64,000 nt of DNA from Halobacillus halophilus DSM 2266 (GCF_000284515.1 NC_017668.1:2170001-2234000); one strand, 5' to 3'; positions 8,720 to 16,979 are shown, numbered from the stretch's first letter. Numbers and translations are program-made. Notes: generated by a model not told the origin, from the sequence alone.

Positions 8720-9169
8720 TTGAAATTATTAAGTACAAGTTTTATCTTGCTGCTTTTGTTGTTAGCAGGATGTAACAATGCGAACAATCAATCCAGTGAA
8801 CCATCTCAAAATGAGCCAGCACCAGAAAGTATTTCTTATCAGCAGATTAATGAGTCACGGCCCTTTAACTTTAATAGGTTTGAGCTGGAAGTTGATTATG
8901 TAGATCGATTGTCTTATCACATTGACTACGTTAATTTAGAAAACAGAACAGAAGCACGTATTGACGATTTTGATCGGCAGAAAGTTACAGGAGAAGAAGC
9001 ATTTAACCAGCTTTCCCCCCATTTTAGAGAAATGAGTTTTGATGAGAACACACCAGAAGACGATGTAATTAGCGAAGTGCTAACAGTTCTTGGACTCGAA
9101 GCTCCTTATAAGGAATTCAAATTAGAAGTAACCTACCAGGATGGTACCGAAGTAACATATGAGGATTAA
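8720..9169 (+). CDS. YusW-like lipoprotein
   Basis: This protein of about 149 residues has a short lipoprotein signal (LLLLLLAGC, lipobox Cys near residue 18), a Gln/Ser/Pro linker and a small acidic domain (FNFNRFELEVDYVDRLSYHIDY ending EVTYQDGTEVTYED). This resembles the YusW-like family of unknown function. GTG 8711 is in frame, but GGAGTGA at 8708-8714 overlaps it and is better placed for TTG 8720. The gene is monocistronic with its own terminator. No function is known. Confidence 0.65.
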   Translation: MKLLSTSFILLLLLLAGCNNANNQSSEPSQNEPAPESISYQQINESRPFNFNRFELEVDYVDRLSYHIDYVNLENRTEARIDDFDRQKVTGEEAFNQLSPHFREMSFDENTPEDDVISEVLTVLGLEAPYKEFKLEVTYQDGTEVTYED

Positions 9170-9173
9170 GTAT

Positions 9174-9208
9174 TAAAACCGCCAACTGTTATTACAGATG
9201 GCGGTTTT
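9174..9208 (+). terminator. Terminator after the YusW-like gene
   Basis: The stem AAAACCGCCA/TGGCGGTTTT starts a few bases after the stop codon and can work on both strands, so it may also serve the minus-strand cvfB. Confidence 0.85.
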
Positions 9209-9240
9209 AATAGTATGGATGGTTTATTTTTTATTTAGTG

Positions 9241-9260
9241 TTCGGAGTTGCTACTAAGTA
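9241..9260 (-). repeat. Dispersed repeat, copy 4
   Basis: Read on the minus strand this is TACTTAGTAGCAACTCCGAA followed by an A-rich tract. It abuts the cvfB stop codon directly, with no bases between. Confidence 0.8.
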
Positions 9261-10130
9261 TTAATCAGAACTATTAAGTAATTTAGTGGCTCCATTTTTC
9301 TGCTCCACTTGATTTTCCTTCATTAATTTGCCTACAGCTCTTTTAAAAGCTGACTTACTAATTTGAAAAGTATCACGTATCTTCTCAGGATCGCTGCTAT
9401 CATCTAAATAGACGATCCCATCGTTTTCCTTCAAGTAATCAAGAATGACATCTGCATCTTCTTTTCTACTTTCTTTCTTAACTGGACGTAAAGATAAGTT
9501 AATTGATCCATCATCTTTTACATCAATTACCCTTGCGACTACAGTTTCTCCTAATCTTGGTTCCTCTTTTCGTTCATTGGGATGGATAAATCCTCTATAC
9601 CCTTCTTCTGTTAATACCGAGGAGCCAGCTTTTGTTGAGCGGTACACTCTTCCTTGAGTCTCGGTATTTAAAATAGAAGCGGGAGCCGGCTTTAAATCAT
9701 CCCAAACTTCCTGCTCTGTAATAGGTTCAGCCAGAAGACGCCCTTTTTTATCTAATTCTAAGCTGACAAATAAAAAGTCGCCTTTCACCGGCCAGACTGA
9801 TTTTAGCAATGGAAGGTCATCTGTTGAAACTAAAATCTCTTTATCCTCTAATCCTATATTCACGAATACACCCATGTTCGTCACCACTTCTTCTACTTCG
9901 GCCCATCCATAGGAGTGGCGGGTTACTTCAGGAATAGTCATGCTTGCAACAGCCTGTCCTTTTTTATTTGTGTATAGAAATACCTTTATAGACTGATCTA
10001 AATCAATCTCCTCATGTACTGCTTCATCTGGCAGCAATATTTCTGTGTCGTTGTATTTTAAAATAAATCCATTAGTTATTTTCTTTGATACTTTACAACT
10101 CTGTATCGTTCCAATCAGGGAATGATCCAT
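9261..10130 (-). CDS. cvfB: S1-like RNA-binding regulator CvfB (YitL)
   Basis: This 289-residue protein shows several S1-type OB modules: YGWAEVEEVVTNMGVFVNIGLEDKEILVSTDDLP in the middle and GYRGFIHPNERKEEPRLGETVVARVIDVKDDGSINLSLRP later. A C-terminal winged helix (about 225-285, FQISKSAFKRAVGKLMKENQV) completes the CvfB architecture. CvfB proteins bind RNA and, in staphylococci, affect virulence and stress gene expression. CTTTGTAACG lies upstream of ATG 10130, so the ribosome-binding site is not ideal (GGAGCG at spacing). The repeat copy at its 3' end is unusual. Confidence 0.85.
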   Translation of the reverse strand: MDHSLIGTIQSCKVSKKITNGFILKYNDTEILLPDEAVHEEIDLDQSIKVFLYTNKKGQAVASMTIPEVTRHSYGWAEVEEVVTNMGVFVNIGLEDKEILVSTDDLPLLKSVWPVKGDFLFVSLELDKKGRLLAEPITEQEVWDDLKPAPASILNTETQGRVYRSTKAGSSVLTEEGYRGFIHPNERKEEPRLGETVVARVIDVKDDGSINLSLRPVKKESRKEDADVILDYLKENDGIVYLDDSSDPEKIRDTFQISKSAFKRAVGKLMKENQVEQKNGATKLLNSSD

Positions 10131-10250
10131 GGATATTGTTCGCTCCTTTGTAACGTAATGTAACCCATTATAGCCTAGATGAAAAATTTTTAAAACAAAG
10201 ATCTTGAGAACTTAAGTTTATTCAGTCTAGTCGATTAGAAATCCATAGAA

Positions 10251-10274
10251 AAAGTGTGGCGTCTGCCACACTTT
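10251..10274 (-). terminator. Terminator of the small spore peptide gene
   Basis: A perfect 10-bp stem AAAGTGTGGC/GCCACACTTT with a 4-base loop lies 6 bp beyond the minus-strand stop at 10281. A T-rich tail follows in the direction of transcription. Confidence 0.85.
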
Positions 10275-10280
10275 CCACTA

Positions 10281-10367
10281 TTAATACAACCATGCAGCTC
10301 CTACGATAATAAGGAGAATAAACAACACAACGATTAGCGCGAAGCCCCCACCATATCCTCTACTCAC
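10281..10367 (-). CDS. YjcZ-family 28-residue sporulation peptide
   Basis: A 28-codon frame starts at GTG 10367. It encodes MSRGYGGGF followed by one hydrophobic helix and ends GAAWLY. A Gly-rich head plus a single membrane helix of this size is the hallmark of the YjcZ family of small spore-associated proteins. AAGGGGGA lies about 7 nt upstream and a clear terminator follows, so it is a real independent gene. CATATATAA about 25 nt upstream resembles a mother-cell sigma -10, but this is weak. It probably sits in the spore membrane or coat. Its function is unknown. Confidence 0.8.
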   Translation of the reverse strand: MSRGYGGGFALIVVLFILLIIVGAAWLY

Positions 10368-10439
10368 ATTAATTCCCCCTTTCACTACTTATATATGCAG
10401 GAGCTTGAAAGGTGGTATGGGTGAATGGAGGAGTTTTTC

Positions 10440-11450
10440 TCAGTTAGGGTTTGCCCTGTTTGCAAATTCATTAGCAATCAATTGGTAAGAGTGTTTCTTT
10501 TTTTTAAAATCAAAAATGTTAGTAATCATTAAAAATTCGTTAATACGATACTCATCAGCAAGACTTTCTAATTGATCTACTACTTGTACAGGATTACCAA
10601 TGATACATCTTCTTCGATTCTTGCGTATTTTATCCTTTTCGATTTCTGTCAAAGTTTCTTGACTAACTTCGTCCTGAGGAGGAATTCTAGTCTCCAGACC
10701 TTTTTCAACTTGTAAGAGCCACATATCCTGACTTTTAGCCATCTCTTCTGCTTCTTCTTCTGTATTTGCACATACAACAAACACACAAGCATTTACTTCG
10801 GGTTGACGGCGAGCTAAGGAAGGCTTGAACTTTTCACGGTAGGTCTGCAATGTGTCGGCGGCATGATCAGGATTAATAAAATGACCAAAAGTAAAACCTG
10901 TTCCATGCATAGCTGCATGTTTTGCTCCACGTTCCGTTAAACCTAATACCCATATTTCCGGCTGGTATAGACTATCTGGACGTGCCGTAACACCAAAATA
11001 GGGATCTCCCTTTTCCATAGACTGAAATAAAAACTTTTGAAGTTCTTTTACCTGCCGCGAAAAGGAACTCAACGGCTTTTCAATACCATCTGTAAGAGCT
11101 AATCTGGTTTTCTTGCCCCCGCCCGGTGAACGGCCCAAACCTAAATCAATTCTTCCGGGATGAAAATTTTCAAGCATTCTAAAATTCTCCGCTACTTTCA
11201 AGGGGCTATACTGAGGGAGTAAGACGCCTCCAGATCCCACACGAATAGTGTTAGTAGCTTGAGCGATTTGACCGATTAGAATCTCAGGAGAAGAACTCGC
11301 CAGACCATTCGTGCTATGGTGCTCAGCAACCCAGTAGCGATAGTAGCCCAAATTCTCTGTAAACTTTGCAAGTTCAATCGAATGGTGAAGGGCTTCATTT
11401 GCAGTTTCCCCTTTAGAAATAGGACTCTGATCTAAAACACTGAGCTTCAT
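10440..11450 (-). CDS. Luciferase-like (LLM class) flavin-dependent monooxygenase
   Basis: This 336-residue protein with a TIM-barrel luciferase fold starts MKLSVLDQSPISKGET and carries YYRYWVAEHHSTNGLASSSPEILIG, TIRVGSGGVLLPQYSPLKVAENF and RIDLGLGRSPGG. These motifs are characteristic of the group-1 LLM oxidoreductases common in Bacillus (YceB, YwcH). They use reduced flavin and oxygen on unknown small substrates. AAGGAAGATC precedes ATG 11450. The PadR-like regulator gene is 41 nt upstream on the same strand, so the pair may form an operon in which the regulator controls the oxygenase. Confidence 0.85.
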   Translation of the reverse strand: MKLSVLDQSPISKGETANEALHHSIELAKFTENLGYYRYWVAEHHSTNGLASSSPEILIGQIAQATNTIRVGSGGVLLPQYSPLKVAENFRMLENFHPGRIDLGLGRSPGGGKKTRLALTDGIEKPLSSFSRQVKELQKFLFQSMEKGDPYFGVTARPDSLYQPEIWVLGLTERGAKHAAMHGTGFTFGHFINPDHAADTLQTYREKFKPSLARRQPEVNACVFVVCANTEEEAEEMAKSQDMWLLQVEKGLETRIPPQDEVSQETLTEIEKDKIRKNRRRCIIGNPVQVVDQLESLADEYRINEFLMITNIFDFKKKKHSYQLIANEFANRANPN

Positions 11451-11491
11451 GATGATCTTCCTTTCAAATAAACCGGCAGTTACGTAAAATT

Positions 11492-11872
11492 TTACTTATA
11501 TACATCTTTCATGATTTGCTGTAAGATTTGTAACTGTTCCTCAAATAAGATTTTGTACCTCTTCTTTAATACATCAAATTCTTCTTTTCCTTTATCAGTC
11601 AGGTAATACCAGTACACTTTTTGTCTTTTCTTATCATGAGATTTATAATCTTCCCGTCTGTATAGGAGCCCTTCTTCTGTCATGTCGTGAAGAGTATCCA
11701 GTAACGTAGAAGGTGCAGGTATCCAGTTCTTTGTTAATTGTTTAAACTCTGTTTTAAAATGTTCACTAATCATTGGTTGATGGATTTGAAGTAAATGCAT
11801 AATATAAAACTTTGTAAATTGAGCGGCACTCATGTTTAAAGCGAATCGCTTGGGATTATTTTTATGAGACAT
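11492..11872 (-). CDS. PadR/RTP-like winged-helix DNA-binding protein
   Basis: This 126-residue protein has a winged-helix core: FTKFYIMHLLQIHQPMISEHF, then IPAPSTLLDTLHDMTEEGLLYRRED (PadR-type recognition helix and wing), then KVYWYYLTDKGKEEFDVLKKRY. A long C-terminal helix probably mediates dimerisation. PadR regulators usually repress stress or efflux genes. The size and layout also recall the replication terminator protein of B. subtilis, which shares the fold, but I see no repeated Ter-like sites nearby. It precedes the luciferase-like gene and may regulate it. Confidence 0.65.
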   Translation of the reverse strand: MSHKNNPKRFALNMSAAQFTKFYIMHLLQIHQPMISEHFKTEFKQLTKNWIPAPSTLLDTLHDMTEEGLLYRREDYKSHDKKRQKVYWYYLTDKGKEEFDVLKKRYKILFEEQLQILQQIMKDVYK

Positions 11873-11984
11873 CCTTATCCACTCCTTAAGTATAAGCTTC
11901 TACCTCTATTTTACAATAAAGAGTGGACAGTTTGTCTACTTTTACGCACATTCGTTCGGTTATTTTTGTTTTGTTGTTTATAAG

Positions 11985-12009
11985 TTCGGAGTTGCTACTA
12001 AGTTTTAAG
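11985..12009 (-). repeat. Dispersed repeat, copy 5
   Basis: Read on the minus strand this copy has the CTTAAA extension and the 19-nt core, followed by a tract rich in AAACAACAAAACAAAAA. It lies 28 bp beyond the stop of the YogA-like gene. Confidence 0.8.
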
Positions 12010-12037
12010 AGAGAATGAGTTAAATCCGCGAACCCGT

Positions 12038-13039
12038 TTAATCTAAATTAAATGAAATTCCGATTTTTCCAAAGTTTTTCGTATCTCTTAAGTATTCAAA
12101 AGCGTTTTTGTAATTTTCTAATGAAAATACACGATCGAGCTGAGGTTTTATGTTGTGTTTTTCAATAAATTGAAGCATCTCTTTTAGCTCTTCTGCGCTG
12201 CCCATCGTAGAGCCAAGCAAGTTGTACTGTCCATAGAAAAACTTTCGAATATCTAGTTGAATTTGATCTTCTGTCGTAGCCCCGAAGGTTACTACGGTTC
12301 CTCCTTTTCGTATTATATTTAGTGATTTATCGAATGTAGCCTTGCCGATACTTTCAATTAATAAATCGATAGACTCATTATGAAGTGCTTCATTCCAGTC
12401 GTCTTCTGTATGAATGGCTCGATCTGCTCCTAATGTTAAAGCCTGTTGAAGTTTATCTTCAGAACGAGATGTAACGATAACCCTGGCTCCAATAGCTTTC
12501 GCGTATTTCAAGGCAAATGTAAGTACACCGCTGCCGATTCCAGGAAGCATAACGGTTTGATCTTTCTGCAAATTGCCTCGAGTGAATAGAGCTCGATAAG
12601 CAGTTAAAGCAGCAAGAGATAATACTCCAGCTTCTTCAAAGCTTAAATGTGAAGGTTTAGCCTCGAAGTGATTCTCATCACTGGTATAGAACTGCGCAAA
12701 CGTTCCGTGATCAGGAAGGCCTACGATTTCAAATCCTTCCGGAGGTGCCGAACTGTTTTTCTGCCAGCCCAATCCTGGGTTAACTAAAACTTCATCACCG
12801 ATTTGAAATCTGCTTACTTTTTCCCCGACTTCTATAACTGTACCTGCGGCATCGGAGCCTGGAATTAACGCAGGGTCTTCCGGCTGGTGTCGTTTAGTAA
12901 TGACAGCCAAATCACGCCTGTTCAACCCGGCTGTATGTACCTTTACTTTCACTTCCTTTTCCCCAAGCATAGGCTCTTCCATTTCTTTTACTGTTAACCC
13001 TTCGACTCCAACTTTTTGTTCATGTACAATTGCTTTCAT
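12038..13039 (-). CDS. yogA: Zinc-type alcohol dehydrogenase/quinone reductase superfamily, YogA-like
   Basis: This 333-residue MDR-superfamily oxidoreductase has an N-terminal GroES-like domain (HTAGLNRRDLAVI, PGSDAAGTVIEVGEKV, GDEVLVNP). The Rossmann domain has MLPGIGSGVLTFALKYAKAIGARVIVTSRSEDKL, which binds NADPH. The usual catalytic zinc Cys-His pair is not evident, as in quinone-reductase relatives. Overall it matches B. subtilis YogA in length and motifs as I recall them. ATG 13039 has AAGGAG 9 nt upstream, whereas an ATG at 13057 overlaps that site. It appears monocistronic. Confidence 0.8.
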   Translation of the reverse strand: MKAIVHEQKVGVEGLTVKEMEEPMLGEKEVKVKVHTAGLNRRDLAVITKRHQPEDPALIPGSDAAGTVIEVGEKVSRFQIGDEVLVNPGLGWQKNSSAPPEGFEIVGLPDHGTFAQFYTSDENHFEAKPSHLSFEEAGVLSLAALTAYRALFTRGNLQKDQTVMLPGIGSGVLTFALKYAKAIGARVIVTSRSEDKLQQALTLGADRAIHTEDDWNEALHNESIDLLIESIGKATFDKSLNIIRKGGTVVTFGATTEDQIQLDIRKFFYGQYNLLGSTMGSAEELKEMLQFIEKHNIKPQLDRVFSLENYKNAFEYLRDTKNFGKIGISFNLD

Positions 13040-13296
13040 TTTCAGCACTCCTTCCAATGGATGATTCTTAACAAGTCTATCAATTAAGTACGGAACTATC
13101 CACCACTTACCATTGTTGAGGCTACTTGAAGAGGGTTTTTATGCTCGTTACTTTCAAAGAAGAGCATATCGCTCTCCGTGTATATCCTTTCTTTTCCTTT
13201 AGGCTCTTTTAAAGTTTATTGTTAATTTTCCATAAAAGGCTTATTACACAATAGGGCCGGATTGTGGAAGACTCAGTTTCGAGATATTTTGTAGAG

Positions 13297-13430
13297 AAAG
13301 GGGCTCCAGGGAACGACTCGCTTTCCGCGGGCATGTGGTGAGCTTCCTCAGGCTTTGCCTTCCGGGATCTCACCGATCATGTTCATCCCGCAGGAGTCTT
13401 CGCCGTTCCCTTCCGCCCCTTTGCGATCAT
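13297..13430. repeat. Palindromic GC-rich unit A
   Basis: The left arm has AAAGGGGCTCCAGGGAACG then CTTTCCGCGGG. The right arm inverts it imperfectly (CCCGCAGGAG, CGTTCCCTTCCGCCCCTTT). As RNA it could fold into a long hairpin with a loop containing the motif GATCTCACCGATC. Confidence 0.6.
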
Positions 13431-13599
13431 TGAGAGCTCGAAGTTCTCTGCATACACACCTTCCAATGAACAAGGATCATCTATAATCTACCTTGATTTT
13501 TACTGTTTTGTTTACGTGTAGGAACCCTGTTATAGAAGCATTTGAGGCAGATACAGCTTGGCTCCTGTCTTCTATAGCAGGGTCCGTTCACTATATCGT

Positions 13600-13797
13600 T
13601 GGGGTGGCGGAGGAAACGACGAGACTCCCGCGGGAGAAGGAGCTAGGCGAGACCCCACAAGGAGTGTTAACGACTGAGGAGGCTTCTGGTAAAAGGAGGA
13701 TCGACTAAAGTCGCCACGTCCTGTGGCAACGTCGATCGACCCTACGTCTTGTAGGGCCGCAGGAAAGCGAGTTGTTTCCGTAGCCGCCCCATCCTTT
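13600..13797. repeat. Palindromic GC-rich unit B
   Basis: GGGGTGGCGGAGGAAACGAC at the left is inverted imperfectly at the right as GTTTCCGTAGCCGCCCC. Inner segments (GTCGCCACGTCCTGTGGCAAC, CTACGTCTTGTAGGG) form smaller hairpins. Unit B is related in composition to unit A but not identical to it. Confidence 0.6.
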
Positions 13798-14184
13798 TTT
13801 GGCATTGGACCCGAGTTATCTCGAAACTGAGTCTTCAACAAACGGGAGCTTTACCTTAAAATCAACACGGAAGTTTAACAGAACCTTCCTTTAAAAAAGT
13901 GAAAGAAACAATTCCAATCTATAATGTCGTGAGGTCGAATACTGTAATTTCTATCCAAGAGCTGGTTTACCTTTTTTTCTTATGTATTGACCTTAAGATG
14001 AGCAAGCTTGCACAGCCTTTAAAAACCTCTCTTTTATAAGAAAGATTTTGTTAAGACCTGATGAATCTTTTAAATAATTGACGATGTGCAACAAAGGTAG
14101 CCCGTTGTGAACACCACTGTTATTCCTGTATGCTTTCTCCTTTTACCTTACCTGTAAGCTAAATGACGCTACATAAATATATAA

Positions 14185-14217
14185 AAGCCCATCTCTGTAA
14201 TAAACAGAAATGGGCTT
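14185..14217 (-). terminator. Terminator of the LysM/3D gene
   Basis: The stem AAGCCCATCTCTGT/ACAGAAATGGGCTT lies 43 bp past the minus-strand stop at 14261, with T residues following on the minus strand. Confidence 0.75.
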
Positions 14218-14260
14218 ATTTATAGAATAATAGCAATTTCAAAGGGGGAGAATGCTGGTA

Positions 14261-15055
14261 TTATTCACTTAGGACTTTAACTTGCACAGACTGTCTGCCG
14301 AAATCAAGAGCATCTTCGCGCTCTGGAATAAAGACATCAATACGGTTACCATTGATAGCTCCGCCTGTATCTGCTGCAATAGCTTCACCGTAGCCTTCTA
14401 CATATACTTTAGATCCTAGTGGAATGACATCAGGATCCACAGCAATAACTTTTTGATCAGGATTTGCACGAAGGTCCACACCTGTAGCAGTAACACCACT
14501 GCAGCCAGTACAGAACGCGGTGTAAGCTGTAGCTTCTGCTGTAAATTCTTTCACTACATCACTGCTTGAATCACTAGATTCTTCTGATTTAGATTCAGAA
14601 GCTGATTCATTACTTGATGAATCATCGTTGTTGGATGAACTGGCTGAAACTTCAGGTTCAGAAGAAGCTTGTCCATTCACTTTAAACTTATCTCCAGGGT
14701 GGATTAGAGTAGAATCAAGATTGTTCCAATCCATCAGATCATCTACGCTAATTCCATATTTGTTAGAGATTTTATATAGAGTATCACCGGACTTAACCGT
14801 ATAAGTGGCGTCGTTACTGCTTTTTTCAGAAGAAGAACTTGTCTCTTTTGATACCGTAAGCTGCTGGTTAGGGTAAATTATATTTGAATTCAAGTCGTTC
14901 CAAGATTTCAGTTGATTTACAGATACATCATATTTTTTTGAAATGCCCCAAAGCGTGTCACCTTTATCAATCGTATATTCTTCAGCACTCACAGAAGTTG
15001 CGAATGCACCTGTTAATGCTACCGTAGCTGCTACTGAGAAAATTTTCTTTTTCAT
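14261..15055 (-). CDS. yocH: LysM-3D cell-wall protein, YocH-like
   Basis: This secreted protein of about 264 residues has a signal peptide (MKKKIFSVAATVALTGAFATSVSAEE) and two LysM domains (YTIDKGDTLWGISKKY and YTVKSGDTLYKISNKY), which bind peptidoglycan. A Ser-rich linker leads to a C-terminal 3D domain with ATAYTAFCTGC, VIAVDPDVIPLGSKVYV and AADTGGAI...IDVFI. The three Asp residues that name the 3D fold are present, as in lytic transglycosylase-like hydrolases such as YocH. ATG 15055 with AGGAGG 10 nt upstream is chosen over TTG 15085. In B. subtilis yocH is a WalR target. TGTAAT-N5-TGAAAC upstream (about 15200) is a weak WalR-like match. Confidence 0.85.
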   Translation of the reverse strand: MKKKIFSVAATVALTGAFATSVSAEEYTIDKGDTLWGISKKYDVSVNQLKSWNDLNSNIIYPNQQLTVSKETSSSSEKSSNDATYTVKSGDTLYKISNKYGISVDDLMDWNNLDSTLIHPGDKFKVNGQASSEPEVSASSSNNDDSSSNESASESKSEESSDSSSDVVKEFTAEATAYTAFCTGCSGVTATGVDLRANPDQKVIAVDPDVIPLGSKVYVEGYGEAIAADTGGAINGNRIDVFIPEREDALDFGRQSVQVKVLSE

Positions 15056-15331
15056 GTAGTTAATGCCTCCTCTAATTAATTCCAAAAATCACGAAGTGTT
15101 TATTTCACTAACTACAAGACTATCAGAATTTCTTTATATTTTAAGAACAAACACCTAACAGTTTGATTTCAAAGGTAACATCCATGTTTCATAGAGATTA
15201 CAAACCTCTGCATTAAAAATGTATACCAGTGAAATTATGACAAATTCAGCTTTTTCTAATGAGTGGCAAGAGAACTTTTCTATTTGTCCACAAATTTATG
15301 GTATAGTTATAAACCCTCTCTTATCAAAAAA

Positions 15332-15355
15332 AAGCCTGCCCTCATGGGCAGGCTT
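15332..15355 (-). terminator. Terminator of the ABC-F gene
   Basis: A perfect 10-bp stem AAGCCTGCCC/GGGCAGGCTT with a TCAT loop lies 5 bp past the minus-strand stop. A run of eight or more T follows. Confidence 0.9.
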
Positions 15356-15359
15356 CTTA

Positions 15360-16979
15360 CTATTCAGCTAATGCTGCTACTTGCTTTTGGACCTCTGGAT
15401 CATTTAAATACTCATCATAACTCATTTCTTTATCCACGATACCATTTGAAGTAATTTCAATAATTCGATTCGCAATCGTCTGGATAAACTCATGGTCATG
15501 GGAAGCAAAGATGACCGATCCCTTAAAGCGAATCAACCCTTTGTTCAGAGATGTAATGGATTCCAGGTCTAAGTGGTTGGTAGGTTCATCTAATAGTAAC
15601 ACGTTGGCTTTAGAGAGCATCATCTTAGAGAGCATGCAGCGAACCTTCTCTCCACCGGAAAGCACATTAGCTTTCTTCAAAGCTTCTTCTCCGGAGAACA
15701 GCATACGTCCAAGGAAACTTCTTAAGAACGTTTCTGTTTCATCTTCAGGAGAATATTGACGAAGCCATTCCACCAGGTTCAAGTCAGAGCGTTCAAAGAA
15801 CTTCGAGTTATCTTTAGGGAAGTAACTCTGGGAAGTAGTGACTCCCCACTTATACGTTCCTTCGTCAGGCTCTATTTCACCCATAAGAATTTGAAAGAGA
15901 GTAGTCTTTGCGGTTTCATTAGCTCCGACTAATGCCACTTTATCATCTTTATTAAGTGTAAAGCTGATATTATCCAACACTTTGACACCATCAATCGTCT
16001 TAGATAAGTTCTTTACTGTTAATAAATCGTTCCCTATTTCTCGTTCAGCCGTAAAAGCGATGTACGGATACTTACGAGAAGAAGGCTGAATGTCATCAAG
16101 TGTAATCTTTTCTAATAATTTTTTACGTGACGTTGCCTGCTTAGATTTCGAGGCATTGGCACTAAACCTGGCGATAAATTCCTTCAAGTCATTAATTTTT
16201 TCTTCTTTTTTCTTATTTTGTTCCTCAGCCATTCTTGAGGCCAACTGACTTGATTCATACCAGAAGTCGTAGTTACCTACATAAACTTGGATTTTACCAT
16301 AATCAAGGTCAGCAATATGAGTACATACATTATTTAAGAAGTGGCGGTCGTGAGATACTACGATGACTGTATTTTCAAAATCAATCAAGAAGTCCTCTAA
16401 CCACTGAATCGCTTTAATATCTAAGTGGTTGGTAGGCTCATCCAGTAAAAGAACATCCGGATTTCCAAATAGGGCTTGCGCAAGCAGGACCTTTACTTTA
16501 TCCGATGCAGCTAAATCCCTCATCTGTTTTTCATGAAGGTTTTCTTTAATACCAAGTCCTGTCAATAGACGAGCTGCATCAGATTCAGCTTCCCATCCAT
16601 TCATCTCGGCAAATTCACCTTCAAGTTCAGCCGCTCGCATACCGTCCTCTTCAGTGAAATCACCTTTCATATAAATGGCATCTTTTTCTTTCATTACTTC
16701 GTACAAACGGGTATTCCCCATGATCACGGTTTCCAGAACCTGATACTCATCATACTCAAAGTGGTTTTGCTTTAAAACAGAGAGACGCTGGTTGTTCTTT
16801 AAAGAAACTTCGCCAGTCTGTGGTTCGAGCTCTCCACTTAGAATTTTCAAGAAGGTTGACTTTCCTGCGCCATTGGCGCCAATTAATCCGTAACAGTTTC
16901 CAGGGGTGAACTTTATATTTACGTCTTCAAATAACTTTTGATCGCCGAAACGAAGACTAACATTATTTACATTTAACAT
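15360..16979 (-). CDS. ykpA: ABC-F family ATPase, YkpA/YbiT type
   Basis: This 539-residue protein has two fused ATP-binding cassettes and no membrane domain. The first Walker A is GANGAGKST (34-42), with LLLDEPTNHLD and SHDRHFL following. The interdomain linker includes FSANASKSKQATSRKKLL, typical of the YbiT/YkpA branch. In cassette 1 the usual LSGGE signature is LAASDKV, while cassette 2 has intact LSGGEKVR but a degenerate Walker A, GANETAKTT (about 351-360). ABC-F proteins act on the ribosome in translation or antibiotic protection. This branch is of uncertain function. It is transcribed alone. Confidence 0.85.
   Translation of the reverse strand: MLNVNNVSLRFGDQKLFEDVNIKFTPGNCYGLIGANGAGKSTFLKILSGELEPQTGEVSLKNNQRLSVLKQNHFEYDEYQVLETVIMGNTRLYEVMKEKDAIYMKGDFTEEDGMRAAELEGEFAEMNGWEAESDAARLLTGLGIKENLHEKQMRDLAASDKVKVLLAQALFGNPDVLLLDEPTNHLDIKAIQWLEDFLIDFENTVIVVSHDRHFLNNVCTHIADLDYGKIQVYVGNYDFWYESSQLASRMAEEQNKKKEEKINDLKEFIARFSANASKSKQATSRKKLLEKITLDDIQPSSRKYPYIAFTAEREIGNDLLTVKNLSKTIDGVKVLDNISFTLNKDDKVALVGANETAKTTLFQILMGEIEPDEGTYKWGVTTSQSYFPKDNSKFFERSDLNLVEWLRQYSPEDETETFLRSFLGRMLFSGEEALKKANVLSGGEKVRCMLSKMMLSKANVLLLDEPTNHLDLESITSLNKGLIRFKGSVIFASHDHEFIQTIANRIIEITSNGIVDKEMSYDEYLNDPEVQKQVAALAE

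Larger units (their letters stand above)
13267..13836. repeat. GC-rich element bounded by 20-bp perfect inverted repeats
   Basis: GAAGACTCAGTTTCGAGATA at 13267-13286 is repeated in exact inverse at 13817-13836. The similarity extends a little further out as an imperfect (T/G)TTG(A/T)... flank. Inside are two long imperfect palindromes (13297-13430 and 13600-13797), far richer in GC than the neighbourhood. Comparable GC-rich palindromic repeats are, as I recall, common between genes in Bacillaceae. No transposase is encoded. It is probably a non-autonomous mobile element or a structured repeat. Confidence 0.7.
13058..14260. other. Gene-free 1.2-kb interval
   Basis: No credible coding sequence is present. 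The middle is the GC-rich inverted-repeat element. Short open frames at about 13493-13841 on both strands are artefacts of its composition. I found nothing recognisable at 13058-13260 or 13840-14180. A terminator for the LysM gene closes the interval. Confidence 0.6.

Noticed and set aside
13493-13841. Open frames on both strands inside the inverted-repeat element
   Set aside because: They follow the GC-rich palindromic sequence, give low-complexity Arg/Ser/Pro/Gly-rich products and lack proper starts.
15180-15215. A WalR box upstream of the yocH-like gene
   Set aside because: TGTAAT is followed at the right spacing by TGAAAC, not by a good second half-site, so I do not list it as a separate feature.
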